The position numbers were made by a program, and so were the translations under genes. From Advenella sp. FME57 (GTDB taxonomy: Bacteria > Pseudomonadota > Gammaproteobacteria > Burkholderiales > Burkholderiaceae_B), in the NCBI RefSeq assembly GCF_014897675.1, contig NZ_JABUXU010000014.1, positions 56,469 through 120,468 of the forward strand: a DNA stretch of 64,000 nt, read 5' to 3'. Positions 28,373 to 37,393 of the stretch are shown piece by piece. The notes under the pieces were generated by a model. The model was not told where the DNA came from, made no database searches, and saw nothing but the letters and a program-made list of their open reading frames with translations. The stretch's first letter is position 1, and the number at the start of each line of letters is the position of its first letter.

Positions 28373-29277
28373 GATTTTTTTGCCATTCTTGGATCCAGCA
28401 CATCACGCAATACATCGCCCAGGATATTGACGCAGAGCAATGTCAGTGCGAGCAGGATACCGGGATATAGGATCAATCCCGGCAGCAAGCGAAAATACAT
28501 GCGCCCCTCGGACATCATATTGCCCCACGATGGAATCTCCGGCGGCAGCCCGGCGCCCAGGAAACTTAAGGTCGCCTCGGTAAGAATGGCGGCAGCAAAA
28601 ATATAGGTGCCCTGCACGATCAGCGGCGCCACGGTATTGGGAATCATATGGCGCCACAGAATGGTGCGCACCCGTGTACCCAGAGAAACGGCTGCCTCTA
28701 CATAGGGCTCGGCACGCACCGACAGAATCACGCCACGCACCAGTCGCACCACACGCGGAATTTCGGGAATCGTAATGGCGACGAGGACCGTGGCCAGACT
28801 ACCACCGGTGAGCGACACCAGGGCGATGGCCAGCAGGATGCCGGGAATGGCCATGATGCCGTCCATCACCCGCATGATGATGCCATCGGCAAATTTGAAA
28901 TAACCGGCAATCACCCCGATGAACAAACCGGCGATCAGGCTCATCACAGTGGCGCCGATACCGACGATCAGGGAAACCCGGGCACCGTACAGTGCGCGTG
29001 AATAGGTATCGCGTCCGAAAGCATCGGTTCCCAGCCAGTGCGCGGACGACACTTTGGCCAGTCTTTCAGCCGGATTGATGGCCACCGGGTCTATGGTGCC
29101 AAGTAAGGGCGCGCATACGGCCACAAAAATGATAAGCACGAACATTACAAATGCAATCAGGACCGGAATACTGCCAAGCGCCGCGCGCAGCTGGCCGGGC
29201 AAAGTCGAATAATGTTCCGCAACTGGCTGCCCTGGGGCCGAAACCGGCAGCGTTTCTGAAGAGAGTGGGATAGTCAT
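28369..29277 (-). CDS. ABC importer permease, DppC/OppC type
   Basis: The 302-residue inner-membrane permease has the DppC layout: a cytoplasmic N-terminal stretch, one anchor helix (about 35-57), and a five-helix binding-protein-dependent transport domain. The loop EPYVEAAVSLGTRVRTILWRH is the EAA-type coupling segment that contacts the ATPase. LGTDAFGRDTYSRALYGAR before the domain is typical. It lies nine bases behind the DppB-type gene and overlaps the ATPase gene by four bases. Confidence 0.94.
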   Translation of the reverse strand: MTIPLSSETLPVSAPGQPVAEHYSTLPGQLRAALGSIPVLIAFVMFVLIIFVAVCAPLLGTIDPVAINPAERLAKVSSAHWLGTDAFGRDTYSRALYGARVSLIVGIGATVMSLIAGLFIGVIAGYFKFADGIIMRVMDGIMAIPGILLAIALVSLTGGSLATVLVAITIPEIPRVVRLVRGVILSVRAEPYVEAAVSLGTRVRTILWRHMIPNTVAPLIVQGTYIFAAAILTEATLSFLGAGLPPEIPSWGNMMSEGRMYFRLLPGLILYPGILLALTLLCVNILGDVLRDVLDPRMAKKS

Positions 29278-29286
29278 GGTAGTCCT

Positions 29287-30228
29287 TCAATAACGGATTC
29301 TTGGATCGAAAACCGTATACAGCAGATCGACAATCAGATTGATCAGGATATACACGATTGAAAAAAGCAGTATCAGTCCCTGGATAACCGGATAGTCACG
29401 CGCGAGCACCGCTTCGACAACCAGCCGCCCCAGGCCCGGCAGATTGAAGACCGATTCGGTAACCACAACGCCGCTGATCAGGGAGGCAATACCTATACCG
29501 ATGACCGTAACAATGGGTACGGCAGCGTTGCGCAAGGCGTGCCGCATCAGGACCGATTTTTCTTTCAGGCCCTTGGCGCGCGCGGTGCGGATATAGTCTT
29601 CGCCCATGACTTCGATAATACTGCTGCGTGTGATTCGGGCGATCAGTGCCACGTAAATAGCGCTCAGCGCCAGGGTGGGCAGAATCAATCGCTGCGCAAA
29701 AGGCAGCAGCCCTGCCGACAGCGGTTTGTAACCCTGTACCGGCAGCCAGTCCAGCTGTATGGCGAAAAAATAGATCAGTAAATAGCCAACCACAAAGGTG
29801 GGAATCGAAAACCCCAGCACAGACAGGCTCATGATCAGGCGATCCAGCAGTTTGCCTTGCCGCCAAGCGGCAATGACGCCCAACGGAATGGCAATGATTA
29901 CCGTCAGCACGATGGTTGACACAGCCAGCGCCAGCGTTGGCCCCATACGCCCGACAATCATCTGCAGCACCGGTGTGCCCGACAACAGCGAGACGCCAAG
30001 GTCTCCCTGAAGCAGACGAGTGACCCAGACAATAAATTGCGTATAAATTGGTTGATCCAGCCCCATGGCCTGGCGGATTTGCTCAAGCTGAGCCGCAGTT
30101 GCATCATCTCCGGCAATAATGGCAGCAGGATCTCCCGGTGTCAGACGAAGAATGGCGAAGATGACGACAGCAACCATCATGATGACCGGTAGTGTTGCCA
30201 GAAGCCGACGGGCGATATAAGTAATCAT
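29287..30228 (-). CDS. ABC importer permease, DppB/OppB type
   Basis: The 313-residue permease begins with the family N-terminus MITYIARRLLATLPV, and has RLTPGDPAAIIAG near 28-40 and the coupling loop GEDYIRTARAKGLKEKSVLMRHALRN near 195-220. Six membrane segments are expected. It forms the heterodimeric channel with the DppC-type partner. It starts seven bases behind the binding-protein gene stop. Confidence 0.95.
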   Translation of the reverse strand: MITYIARRLLATLPVIMMVAVVIFAILRLTPGDPAAIIAGDDATAAQLEQIRQAMGLDQPIYTQFIVWVTRLLQGDLGVSLLSGTPVLQMIVGRMGPTLALAVSTIVLTVIIAIPLGVIAAWRQGKLLDRLIMSLSVLGFSIPTFVVGYLLIYFFAIQLDWLPVQGYKPLSAGLLPFAQRLILPTLALSAIYVALIARITRSSIIEVMGEDYIRTARAKGLKEKSVLMRHALRNAAVPIVTVIGIGIASLISGVVVTESVFNLPGLGRLVVEAVLARDYPVIQGLILLFSIVYILINLIVDLLYTVFDPRIRY

Positions 30229-30235
30229 GGCTGAC

Positions 30236-31831
30236 TCACTTATCCGATTTTTTCAGGTTCCAGAACACGGTTACCGGCGACTGCAAGACACCGGACAGCT
30301 TGGTACTGTACGCGGCAGGGATGAGAAATTGTCCCAGTGGCGCAACCACGCCTTCGTCGATCACCAGCTTTTGCAGCTGGGCGGTAATTTTCTTGCGCTC
30401 GGCATCATCTTTGGCTCGTGCAAATTCAAGTCGCAACGATTCGATTTGCGGCACATCCGGCCAGCCGGCCCAGGCTTTTTTTCCGTTTGAAGCAATCGTC
30501 GTATTACCAAACGGATCACCGCTGGTCGCCAGAATGCTGTATGTGGAAAAAATATTCCATCCGCCTTCGGCGGGCGATTTCTGATTGCTTTGCTGAGTGG
30601 CGACCGTCTGCCAATCCATGGTCTTCATATCAACCTTGAAACCGGCCTTGCGCAAGGCATCGCCGATCACGACCGGTTGCGCAGACAGCATGGCAATATC
30701 AGTCGGCTGCAAAATCACAACCGGCGTACCATCATAATTGGCCTGCTTGAGCAGCGCCTGCGCTTTCTCTATGTTAGCCGGCACAACGATCTCTTTGCCA
30801 TAGTCATTTTCATATGGATTGCCACATCCGAAAACAGCCGCGCACGGTTTGTAGTATTGCGGGTTGCCAACCAGCGCCTTAAGGACATTTTCCTGCCCGA
30901 CCGCGTACATCGCGGCCTGGCGGATCAGCCGGTTATTGAATGGCGCATGCAAGTGATTGAACCGGAAGTACGTCCAGGCGCCCAGCTTGTCCAGCACCTC
31001 GACCTTGATATTTTCCTGGTCCTGAACCATGGGCAGCAGATCAAATGGCACTTGCTGGATGAAATCAATTTCGTCGTTCATCAATGCATTGATGGGTGTC
31101 ATCTGGTCCGGCATGGCGACCCATTGCACGCGGTCAACATTGACCACCTTGCCGCCGGCCGTCCAGCTAGCCGGTTCGCTGCGCGGCACATAGTCATTAT
31201 TTCGTTCGTATACAACCCGCAGCCCGGGCCTGAACTCGGACTGGACAAACTTGAACGGTCCGGACCCGATGTATTCGGTAATCGGTTTGGATGACGGTGT
31301 TTCGGCAATGCGTTTTGGCATCATGAACGCAGGGCGCGAACTGAGCTTGCCCAGACCCGATAGCAATAATGTGGTGGGTTCCTTCAGGCTGATTTCAAAT
31401 ACCTTGCTGTCGACGACCTTGATATCGGCCACCATCGTCATCAATACCTGGCCGGTAGAGTCCTTTTCGGCCCAGCGCTTGATGGAGGCGACACAGTCCT
31501 CTGAAGTAACCGGTGCGCCGTCGTGCCATTTGAGACCTTCGCGCAGGGTAAAGGTGTAGGACTTGCCATCGGCAGATACCTTCCAGTCGGCCATTTGCGG
31601 TTGCATCTTGAAGCTGGCGTCGGTGCCCACCAAAGTGTCGTAAATCATGTAGCCATGGTCGCGTGTCATGAATGCGGTACTGATGACCGGATCCATGACA
31701 CGCAGTCCTGATTGCATCACTGCTGTGACGGTTTGTGCCTGAACGGCCGGCACGCACGACAAGGCGGCAGCCAGTGCCATACCCAGTGCCATATTCCTCA
31801 AAGCGGTCAATTGCTTGGTCTTGTGCATCAT
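30236..31831 (-). CDS. Peptide-type ABC periplasmic binding protein (SBP family 5)
   Basis: The 531-residue secreted protein is a class C (DppA/OppA-type) solute receptor. A signal peptide ends near residue 32 (AVQAQ), and GLKWHDGAPVTSEDCVASIKRW is the SBP_bac_5 signature region. ATG 31831 has AGGAG seven bases upstream; the frame continuing upstream to 32107 overlaps the dadA gene and lacks signal features. It probably determines the ligand of the importer, expected to be a D-amino-acid-containing compound from its neighbours. It lies 86 bases behind dadA. Confidence 0.94.
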   Translation of the reverse strand: MMHKTKQLTALRNMALGMALAAALSCVPAVQAQTVTAVMQSGLRVMDPVISTAFMTRDHGYMIYDTLVGTDASFKMQPQMADWKVSADGKSYTFTLREGLKWHDGAPVTSEDCVASIKRWAEKDSTGQVLMTMVADIKVVDSKVFEISLKEPTTLLLSGLGKLSSRPAFMMPKRIAETPSSKPITEYIGSGPFKFVQSEFRPGLRVVYERNNDYVPRSEPASWTAGGKVVNVDRVQWVAMPDQMTPINALMNDEIDFIQQVPFDLLPMVQDQENIKVEVLDKLGAWTYFRFNHLHAPFNNRLIRQAAMYAVGQENVLKALVGNPQYYKPCAAVFGCGNPYENDYGKEIVVPANIEKAQALLKQANYDGTPVVILQPTDIAMLSAQPVVIGDALRKAGFKVDMKTMDWQTVATQQSNQKSPAEGGWNIFSTYSILATSGDPFGNTTIASNGKKAWAGWPDVPQIESLRLEFARAKDDAERKKITAQLQKLVIDEGVVAPLGQFLIPAAYSTKLSGVLQSPVTVFWNLKKSDK

Positions 31832-31917
31832 GGTATTTCTCCTGTACTCGATATAAGGGGCTGGCGCACTTGACGCATGGTCAACTGTAGCCAGTACACG
31901 TGCTACTGCATCCTGCA

Positions 31918-33165
31918 TTAAGGAGCGAAAAGGTTGTCTGCAACCGTTGTGGGAACGCCTGAAAGCCGATTTGCAAGCAAGGCGGCGCTGCCTGCTGCAA
32001 GCGTAAAGCCAAGCGCACCCTGGCCTGCATTGATCCAGAGGTTTCTTAACGGCGTCTGGCCAATCAAGGGTTTGCTGTCCGGGCGCGCGGGACGCAACCC
32101 CGCCCATGCCACGGGTTCGTCAGCTGGATGCAGCGCCGGCAAATAGTGCTCGACCGCCCGCTTGAGACTGGCGATACGCCTGGGATGAATGCTGTTCGAA
32201 CTGTCGCCAATGTCTACCATACCCGCAACGCGCAAGCGGTTACCCAGGCGCGCGTAGACGACTTTGTTATGCACGTCGCTGACACTGACGCGAGGAGCCT
32301 CGCTTTGCGATGTCAATTCGTAAGTGAGGCTGTATCCCTTGAGCGGATAAATAAGGGGATTGAAACCGGCCTGGCGGGCCAATACCTGCGCGCCAATACC
32401 ATTGGCAATGACATAGGCGTCTGCCGTCATATCGCCAGCCTGCGTCTGCAACCGCGTAACACGACCGTCTTGGTGATGCAGGCGCATGACAGGCGTGTTA
32501 TAAAAAAATTCAACTTTCTGCGGCCCCTGGCGCAATTTGCGTTCCAGTTCGCAGCACAGCTTCAGGCAATCGCCGGCATCTTCACTACGGGTGAAAATAC
32601 CGCCGGCAATCTGCTCCCGAATGCCGCGCAATGCCGGCTCCAATTCCAGGCAACGCTTGCGGTCCAGTGCTACTTGCGTGGAACCCAGCGCTGCCTGATA
32701 GTCCATCTGTTTTCTGGCAGCCGCATAGGAGGCGGCATCCTGATACACCAGCAGCTTTCCGGAACTGCTGAAGTCAAACGACAACATTTCATCTGCAATG
32801 AGTTGGTGCACCATTTGCCTGCTGTACAAGCCCAGCGCCAGCAGTTCTGCGCTCGTCTGCCGGCTTTTTTCATTGCGGCAGGCTGCCAGAAATGCCATGG
32901 CCCAGCGCCATTGCTGCGGATCGGCGCGCAACCGCAATGACAAGGGTGATTGGGCACTAAGCAACCATGCGGGCAATTTGGGCAGAACCGCGGGTTCGGC
33001 CAGCGGCGCCACAAAGCTGTAGCTCAATTGGGCGCCATTGGCCTTGCTGGTCATCTGCCCTGGGCCTGCGCAGGCATCAACAACCGTGACCTGATGCCCC
33101 ATTTTTGACAGATAATAGGCGCTGGTCATGCCTATAATACCGGCGCCGATCACAATAATATGCAT
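31918..33165 (-). CDS. dadA: D-amino acid dehydrogenase (DadA-like)
   Basis: The 415-residue FAD enzyme has the Rossmann start MHIIVIGAGIIGMTSAYYLS and a DAO-type C-terminal GQGALGFTLAAGSAALLANRL, as in DadA, which oxidises D-amino acids to 2-oxo acids and ammonia and passes electrons to the respiratory chain. The QMTSKANGAQLSYSFVAPLA segment near residue 40 also matches DadA. It is 13 bases behind the thiamine-diphosphate enzyme gene. A related deaminating oxidoreductase with another amine substrate is possible, but the deacylase in the same operon favours D-amino acids. Confidence 0.88.
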   Translation of the reverse strand: MHIIVIGAGIIGMTSAYYLSKMGHQVTVVDACAGPGQMTSKANGAQLSYSFVAPLAEPAVLPKLPAWLLSAQSPLSLRLRADPQQWRWAMAFLAACRNEKSRQTSAELLALGLYSRQMVHQLIADEMLSFDFSSSGKLLVYQDAASYAAARKQMDYQAALGSTQVALDRKRCLELEPALRGIREQIAGGIFTRSEDAGDCLKLCCELERKLRQGPQKVEFFYNTPVMRLHHQDGRVTRLQTQAGDMTADAYVIANGIGAQVLARQAGFNPLIYPLKGYSLTYELTSQSEAPRVSVSDVHNKVVYARLGNRLRVAGMVDIGDSSNSIHPRRIASLKRAVEHYLPALHPADEPVAWAGLRPARPDSKPLIGQTPLRNLWINAGQGALGFTLAAGSAALLANRLSGVPTTVADNLFAP

Positions 33166-33178
33166 GCTGGCTCCCGCA

Positions 33179-34855
33179 TCATTGGCTTAACATTGCGCGC
33201 GCACGCAATTGATCGATCGTTGCCGATGCAGATATATATTGCAAACTGGTGCGGACCGAAATCACGGCTGGCCCCTCTGCGGCAAACGCGGTGCGCAGCG
33301 CCGCATCAATCTGCGAACTGTCATCAACGCGAATACCCAGCGCGCCGAAATTGCGCGCCAGTGCGGCAAAATCCGGATTGCGAAGATCCGTTGCGCTCAC
33401 CCGTTGCGGAAAATGCTTTTCCTGATGCATGCGGATCGTGCCATAGGCGCCGTTATCGGAGATCACCAGTATCGGACGCGCGCCATACTGGATGGCAGTG
33501 GCCAGTTCGTTGCCTGTCATCAGAAACCCGCCGTCGCCTACAAAGCAGACGACCTGTCGGTCCGGATAGCGCAAACTGGCCGCAACGGCAGCCGGCACCC
33601 CGTAGCCCATGGCGCCCGAAGAGGGTGCAACCATTTGCCTGCCACCGCCGAAACGCAACAGGCGCTGGACCCACCCGCCAAAATTGCCGGCATCAATCGT
33701 AATAATGGCGTCATCGGCCAGCAAACGATCGGCCGCCTGCACCACACTCGAGAACACGACGCCGTCTTCGGCATCGGCGGGCCCGTCCCAGTCTGTCAGC
33801 GATTGCGCCACCTGGTGCAGTTGCTTGCTCCATACCTGATGATCGGGATCTATTGCCGCCGGAGCAAAGTCGCACAGATCAACAAGAAACGCGGCAGGAT
33901 CGGCCACCAGCCCCAGATCTGTCCGGCGCAACGCACCTAATGCGCACGCGTCCGGCCAGACATGGATCAAGGGCTGCGCCGGATGCGGCGCGGCGGGAAA
34001 ACAGTAACCTTGAGTGGTCACATCACCCAGGCGGGTGCCAACAGCAATGACCAGATCGGCCTGGGCAACCGCCTGCGCCAGCGCTGCCGGCGCGCCATAG
34101 GCCAGGTGCCCGGCAAACAGCGGATGATCGTTGGCAAGCAAATCGGCATGCCTGACCGCTGTTGCTACCGGAACACCAAAAGCTTCTGCCATGCACTGCA
34201 GCGCAGTCTGCCCTGTCTCGTTTTTAAGCAGTCCGCCGGCAATAATCAGTGGCCGGCGCGCCAGCTCAATCATGCTGGCCACACGCTTGAGCGATGTGTC
34301 CGACGCCCCGGCTGCCGGCAAAGGAAGACGATACGCCCTTTCGGTGTCGACCATATCTTCCAGCATATCCTCTGGCAACGCAACGACAACCGGCCCCGGT
34401 GTGCCGCTGCACGCATAATGGAACGCCGTTGCAACGCACTCGGCCAGCCGTTGCGCGTCATTGATCTCGACAACCCATTTGGCCATGCTGCCGAACACGT
34501 GCCCGTAGTCCACCTCCTGGAAGGCTGCCATATGACGGTGCGCCCGTTCGACCTGACCGATAAAAAGCACCAGCGGCACTGCATCCTGCTGCGCCGTGTG
34601 CACGGCAATCGCCGCGTTCATTGCACCCGGCCCACGACTGACCAGCGCGATACCTGCTCGCCCGGTAAGGCGCGCGTCGGCCACGGCCATGAAACCGGCG
34701 CCCCCTTCGTGACGACAGGTCACCACGTCAATCCCCGCATGATCCGAGAGTGCATCCAGCGCACTCAAATAGCTTTCCCCGGGCACACAAAAGACCCGTT
34801 CTACCTCATGCGCACTTAACACTTCGATCAATACATCCGCTGCTCTTCTCTTCAT
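33179..34855 (-). CDS. Thiamine-diphosphate enzyme, acetolactate synthase-like
   Basis: The 558-residue protein has the three domains of the acetolactate synthase/benzoylformate decarboxylase family: pyrimidine-binding (1-165; catalytic-type Glu50 in TCRHEGGAG), central (about 190-320) and diphosphate-binding (about 375-530; VGDGGFLMTGNELATAI and the Asn of ISDNGAYGTIR). Such enzymes decarboxylate 2-oxo acids to aldehydes or carboligate them. No small regulatory subunit gene is adjacent, so a biosynthetic acetolactate synthase is unlikely. Standing between a TetR gene and dadA, it could act on the 2-oxo acid made by DadA. The start overlaps the TetR stop (ATGA). Confidence 0.88.
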   Translation of the reverse strand: MKRRAADVLIEVLSAHEVERVFCVPGESYLSALDALSDHAGIDVVTCRHEGGAGFMAVADARLTGRAGIALVSRGPGAMNAAIAVHTAQQDAVPLVLFIGQVERAHRHMAAFQEVDYGHVFGSMAKWVVEINDAQRLAECVATAFHYACSGTPGPVVVALPEDMLEDMVDTERAYRLPLPAAGASDTSLKRVASMIELARRPLIIAGGLLKNETGQTALQCMAEAFGVPVATAVRHADLLANDHPLFAGHLAYGAPAALAQAVAQADLVIAVGTRLGDVTTQGYCFPAAPHPAQPLIHVWPDACALGALRRTDLGLVADPAAFLVDLCDFAPAAIDPDHQVWSKQLHQVAQSLTDWDGPADAEDGVVFSSVVQAADRLLADDAIITIDAGNFGGWVQRLLRFGGGRQMVAPSSGAMGYGVPAAVAASLRYPDRQVVCFVGDGGFLMTGNELATAIQYGARPILVISDNGAYGTIRMHQEKHFPQRVSATDLRNPDFAALARNFGALGIRVDDSSQIDAALRTAFAAEGPAVISVRTSLQYISASATIDQLRARAMLSQ

Positions 34856-35514
34856 TGTCTGCTTCCGTCAAAATATCCTTTGCCCTTGACCTGCTCAAGA
34901 TCGGCCAATGCCTGTGTTCGCAGATTTTCAGGAAAGCCGGCGTCAATGATCTGCTCAAGCGATGCATATAGCCGCTGCCAGCCCGCATTCGTGCGTAACG
35001 ACACACCCAGGAAATGGCTTTCGGTCCTGGATCGCAACATCATGTACAGCACCCCCGCCAGCATGATACTCACCACTGCCGGCACGTCCAGTTCCTGCGT
35101 CAACCCGTCTACCCGATCAATGAACGATCTTGCCGCCTTCTCGCGGCGCTGCGCCAGTTGTTCGGTTACCTCGTTCAATTCAATCAGCTCCCAACGCCGG
35201 ATTTCCCGCAGGCTCTCGCTGCCTGCGAGCGCCTCGATCTGGGCATGCAACATCGACAGAATCAAGGCGGCAGGCGTCTGCTGGCTGGACTCTTCATCCT
35301 TGATCAGGCCAGCGCGTGCCGTCCAGAAATCCTGTCCCTGCATCCAGGCAAGCAACAATCCCGGCATACCATCAAAGTAGCGATAGATGAGCTCCTTGCT
35401 CACGCCAGCCCGTTTGGCAACGGCGTTAACGCCTACGCCCACCATCCCCGTCTCATTGATCTGTTCTTCCAGCGCATTCAAAAGCTTTTTCTCGGTGTTT
35501 TCACGACGCGACAT
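34852..35514 (-). CDS. TetR-family regulator
   Basis: The 220-residue protein has the TetR helix-turn-helix in residues 5-55 (GVGVNAVAKRAGVSKELIYRYF) and an all-helical ligand domain. It lies inside the operon, overlapping the unknown gene upstream by 14 bases and the thiamine enzyme gene downstream by four. This suggests self-regulation of the whole unit through the dyad at 36483-36502. The ligand is unknown. Confidence 0.92.
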   Translation of the reverse strand: MSRRENTEKKLLNALEEQINETGMVGVGVNAVAKRAGVSKELIYRYFDGMPGLLLAWMQGQDFWTARAGLIKDEESSQQTPAALILSMLHAQIEALAGSESLREIRRWELIELNEVTEQLAQRREKAARSFIDRVDGLTQELDVPAVVSIMLAGVLYMMLRSRTESHFLGVSLRTNAGWQRLYASLEQIIDAGFPENLRTQALADLEQVKGKGYFDGSRQ

Positions 35515-36430
35515 GCACTGCCCTTCTCATGACGACCATAGCCGAGACGGGGTCCAGACTGCGAACAACGCAGCCATCCTGCACCTGCCCGATCAGCTCG
35601 CTGACCACATGCCCGACCAGGCGGGCGCCCTGCCAGACTGGTGTTCCGAGATAGACTGCAGTAAAACGACCTGACATCTGCGACATCTGCACAGCAGCCG
35701 TTTCAATCAGCGCGATGTTCCCGTCGACATCCAGCTGGATCCGATCGCTTTGTGCCGTTCGCAGTTCAACACCCTGCGGCAGCGACAAGAACTGATATGC
35801 GCTGGTGTCACCACCCAGGCAACTCCAAGCCAGACTGCCAACGGCATCTGCTGTATCACGCATGAAATAAATCGAGTTGTGCAGTATCGCCAGGCGCCTG
35901 TCCCCTTCACTGCGGTGAAAGCTGCCAAGATCTGCTCTTGAGGCGACTCGCTGGCTGTTGCCCCAACCAATACGGCCCTGGGCATCAACGGCAATGAGTC
36001 CGGCGTCGCTTTGGCCATTGGCATGCAGAACGGCGTCTACAGCATGTTGTGGCATTTCCCCGCTGGCCAGTCGCCGCAACACTGCACGATTCAAGGGCTC
36101 GCCGTCGCTTCCCGCCCGATTGGGCAAGCGATGACCGGATACCAGGCCGATGCCATCGAAGCCGGGCAGAAACTGCTGCAGCGGCTCGGGCCTGTCGGGC
36201 CCGCTGGAAATCGCTGTCGCACGTGTGGCCTGCAGCCATTGGTCCGGAATGGCCAATTTTGCGGCTCCACCCCTCTGGGTCACGCAGTGGCCTACTTTGC
36301 CATCGTGCAACATGGCTGCAAATACGGCAAAGCCGCCAATGGCGCCTCTTCCCAGCAATTCTGCCGCAAGCACCGCTGCACGTACTGATTCTCCCGCATT
36401 GGCGCCGCTGGCGGCTATTCCAATTGTCAT
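35501..36430 (-). CDS. Uncharacterised protein, first gene of the D-amino acid operon
   Basis: I do not recognise this 309-residue protein with certainty. It begins MTIGIAASGANAGESVRAAV, then GRGAIGGFAVFAAMLHDGKVGH, and near the middle has SDAGLIAVDAQGRIGWGNS. The last segment and the threading of small residues weakly recall DUF1028 and isoaspartyl-peptidase-like Ntn hydrolases, but I see no sure nucleophile. There is no signal peptide or membrane segment. ATG 36430 is preferred to the TTG at 36463. Its overlap with the TetR gene and place at the operon head tie it to D-amino acid or acyl-peptide use. A hydrolytic role is only a guess. Confidence 0.75.
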   Translation of the reverse strand: MTIGIAASGANAGESVRAAVLAAELLGRGAIGGFAVFAAMLHDGKVGHCVTQRGGAAKLAIPDQWLQATRATAISSGPDRPEPLQQFLPGFDGIGLVSGHRLPNRAGSDGEPLNRAVLRRLASGEMPQHAVDAVLHANGQSDAGLIAVDAQGRIGWGNSQRVASRADLGSFHRSEGDRRLAILHNSIYFMRDTADAVGSLAWSCLGGDTSAYQFLSLPQGVELRTAQSDRIQLDVDGNIALIETAAVQMSQMSGRFTAVYLGTPVWQGARLVGHVVSELIGQVQDGCVVRSLDPVSAMVVMRRAVHVAS

Positions 36431-36463
36431 AAAAAATCCATTGCAAAGTTCATTGAGCGACAA

Positions 36464-36821
36464 AACAGATGCGTCATGCCAAATGTGACCGGGTGGTCAT
36501 ATTTGAATGCTAACACCATGACATTCGAAATAACAAGCGTAATTTTCTAGGGAATACCCGAATTATGAGCGTTATGCCGGTCGGCGTCGGGCGATAAAAA
36601 AAGAGCGCTGAGCGGCGCCGAAAACGTTCACAATCGGACCAACGCAGCGATGCAGTTCTGATGAGTCGATTGACTGTGACACTTTTTTTTTCGAGAAAAC
36701 AGGGTCGATCATGACCGGCGGCGACAGAAAACCAGCATCGAATATGCCAAAAATTCGTCTTTTTATATCGATATGCTGCGGGAGCCTCGCATTTGGCGCC
36801 AGCACGGGCTCATGGAAATGA
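36464..36821. other. Intergenic region upstream of the nine-gene operon
   Basis: These 358 bases separate two same-strand operons. The left end contains the TetR-type dyad and presumably the promoter for the nine-gene operon. A run of nine T at 36683-36691 has no GC-rich hairpin before it. A 77-codon minus-strand frame (36572-36805) has no ribosome site or family resemblance. Nothing else is seen. Confidence 0.5.
36483..36502. promoter_or_regulatory. TetR-type operator dyad
   Basis: The 20-base segment has arms ATGTGACC and GGTCATAT around GGGT; the arms are complementary except for one position. TGACC-N4-GGTCA dyads are common TetR-family operators. It lies 53 bases before the start codon of the first gene of the operon that encodes a TetR protein, so autoregulation is likely. 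No experimental proof can be read from sequence. Confidence 0.6.
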
Positions 36822-37370
36822 TCAATAAGACGGCGGCGTCACCGCACTGATGATAATGGCCTTGGTTTTTCCTGCATTGCGAAACGTGTGTGGCTCATTA
36901 CTGTCAAAATAATATCCATCTCCGGCACCCAGTATCTGTGTCTGGTCGCCGACAGTAACCTCTACTTCGCCCTGCACGACAACGCCTGCCTCCTGCGCTT
37001 CGTGAGACAGTGCCAGCCCGGAATCAGCGCCCACCTCATAAACCTCATAGAGCATCAAAATCGATCGATTCGGGTGGTTGACGCCGATCATTCGATACGA
37101 GAGTTTGTTTTTATCGCCTATTTCAACAAAGTCATCATGCCGATAAAACGGTGAGACGGGTCTTGTCGTGTGCCCCGACGTGAAAAAGCTGTCGAGCGTC
37201 GTGCCAAGGGAGTCAAGAATGGCAGCCAGCGTATCAACAGAGGGGCTTGTTTTATCTCGTTCTATAAGTGAAATCGTGGCATGAGCAATGCCGGATCGTT
37301 TTGCCAAATCCCGAACGCTCAACCTGCGGCGCAAACGAAGTTGCTTTATGTGCGTTCCTATTTTCGGCAT
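36822..37370 (-). CDS. XRE-family regulator with C-terminal cupin domain
   Basis: The 182-residue protein has an XRE helix-turn-helix (residues 8-62; RLSVRDLAKRSGIAHATISLIE) and a small cupin domain (about 110-178; LGAGDGYYFDSNEPHTFRN), the form of PuuR-like regulators of amine and amino acid use. It is the last gene of the MlrC operon, 23 bases after the MlrC stop. It may respond to the substrate or product of that pathway through the cupin. Confidence 0.92.
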   Translation of the reverse strand: MPKIGTHIKQLRLRRRLSVRDLAKRSGIAHATISLIERDKTSPSVDTLAAILDSLGTTLDSFFTSGHTTRPVSPFYRHDDFVEIGDKNKLSYRMIGVNHPNRSILMLYEVYEVGADSGLALSHEAQEAGVVVQGEVEVTVGDQTQILGAGDGYYFDSNEPHTFRNAGKTKAIIISAVTPPSY

Positions 37371-37393
37371 ATGGTATACACTCTCGAACCTGT

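Noticed and set aside
32128..32940. Open frame of 270 codons on the plus strand inside dadA
   Set aside because: It is antisense to DadA-like coding sequence and has no recognisable domain.
33962..34819. Open frame of 285 codons antisense to the thiamine enzyme
   Set aside because: Same reason: the minus-strand frame has clear catalytic motifs, this one none.
33179..34855. Biosynthetic acetolactate synthase ilvB
   Set aside because: No ilvN or ilvC is adjacent, and the gene lies in a D-amino acid uptake operon.
36683..36691. Run of nine T as a terminator
   Set aside because: No GC-rich hairpin precedes it on either strand.
36572..36805. 77-codon minus-strand frame in the gap before the nine-gene operon
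   Set aside because: No ribosome site and no family resemblance; it spans a T-rich intergenic stretch.
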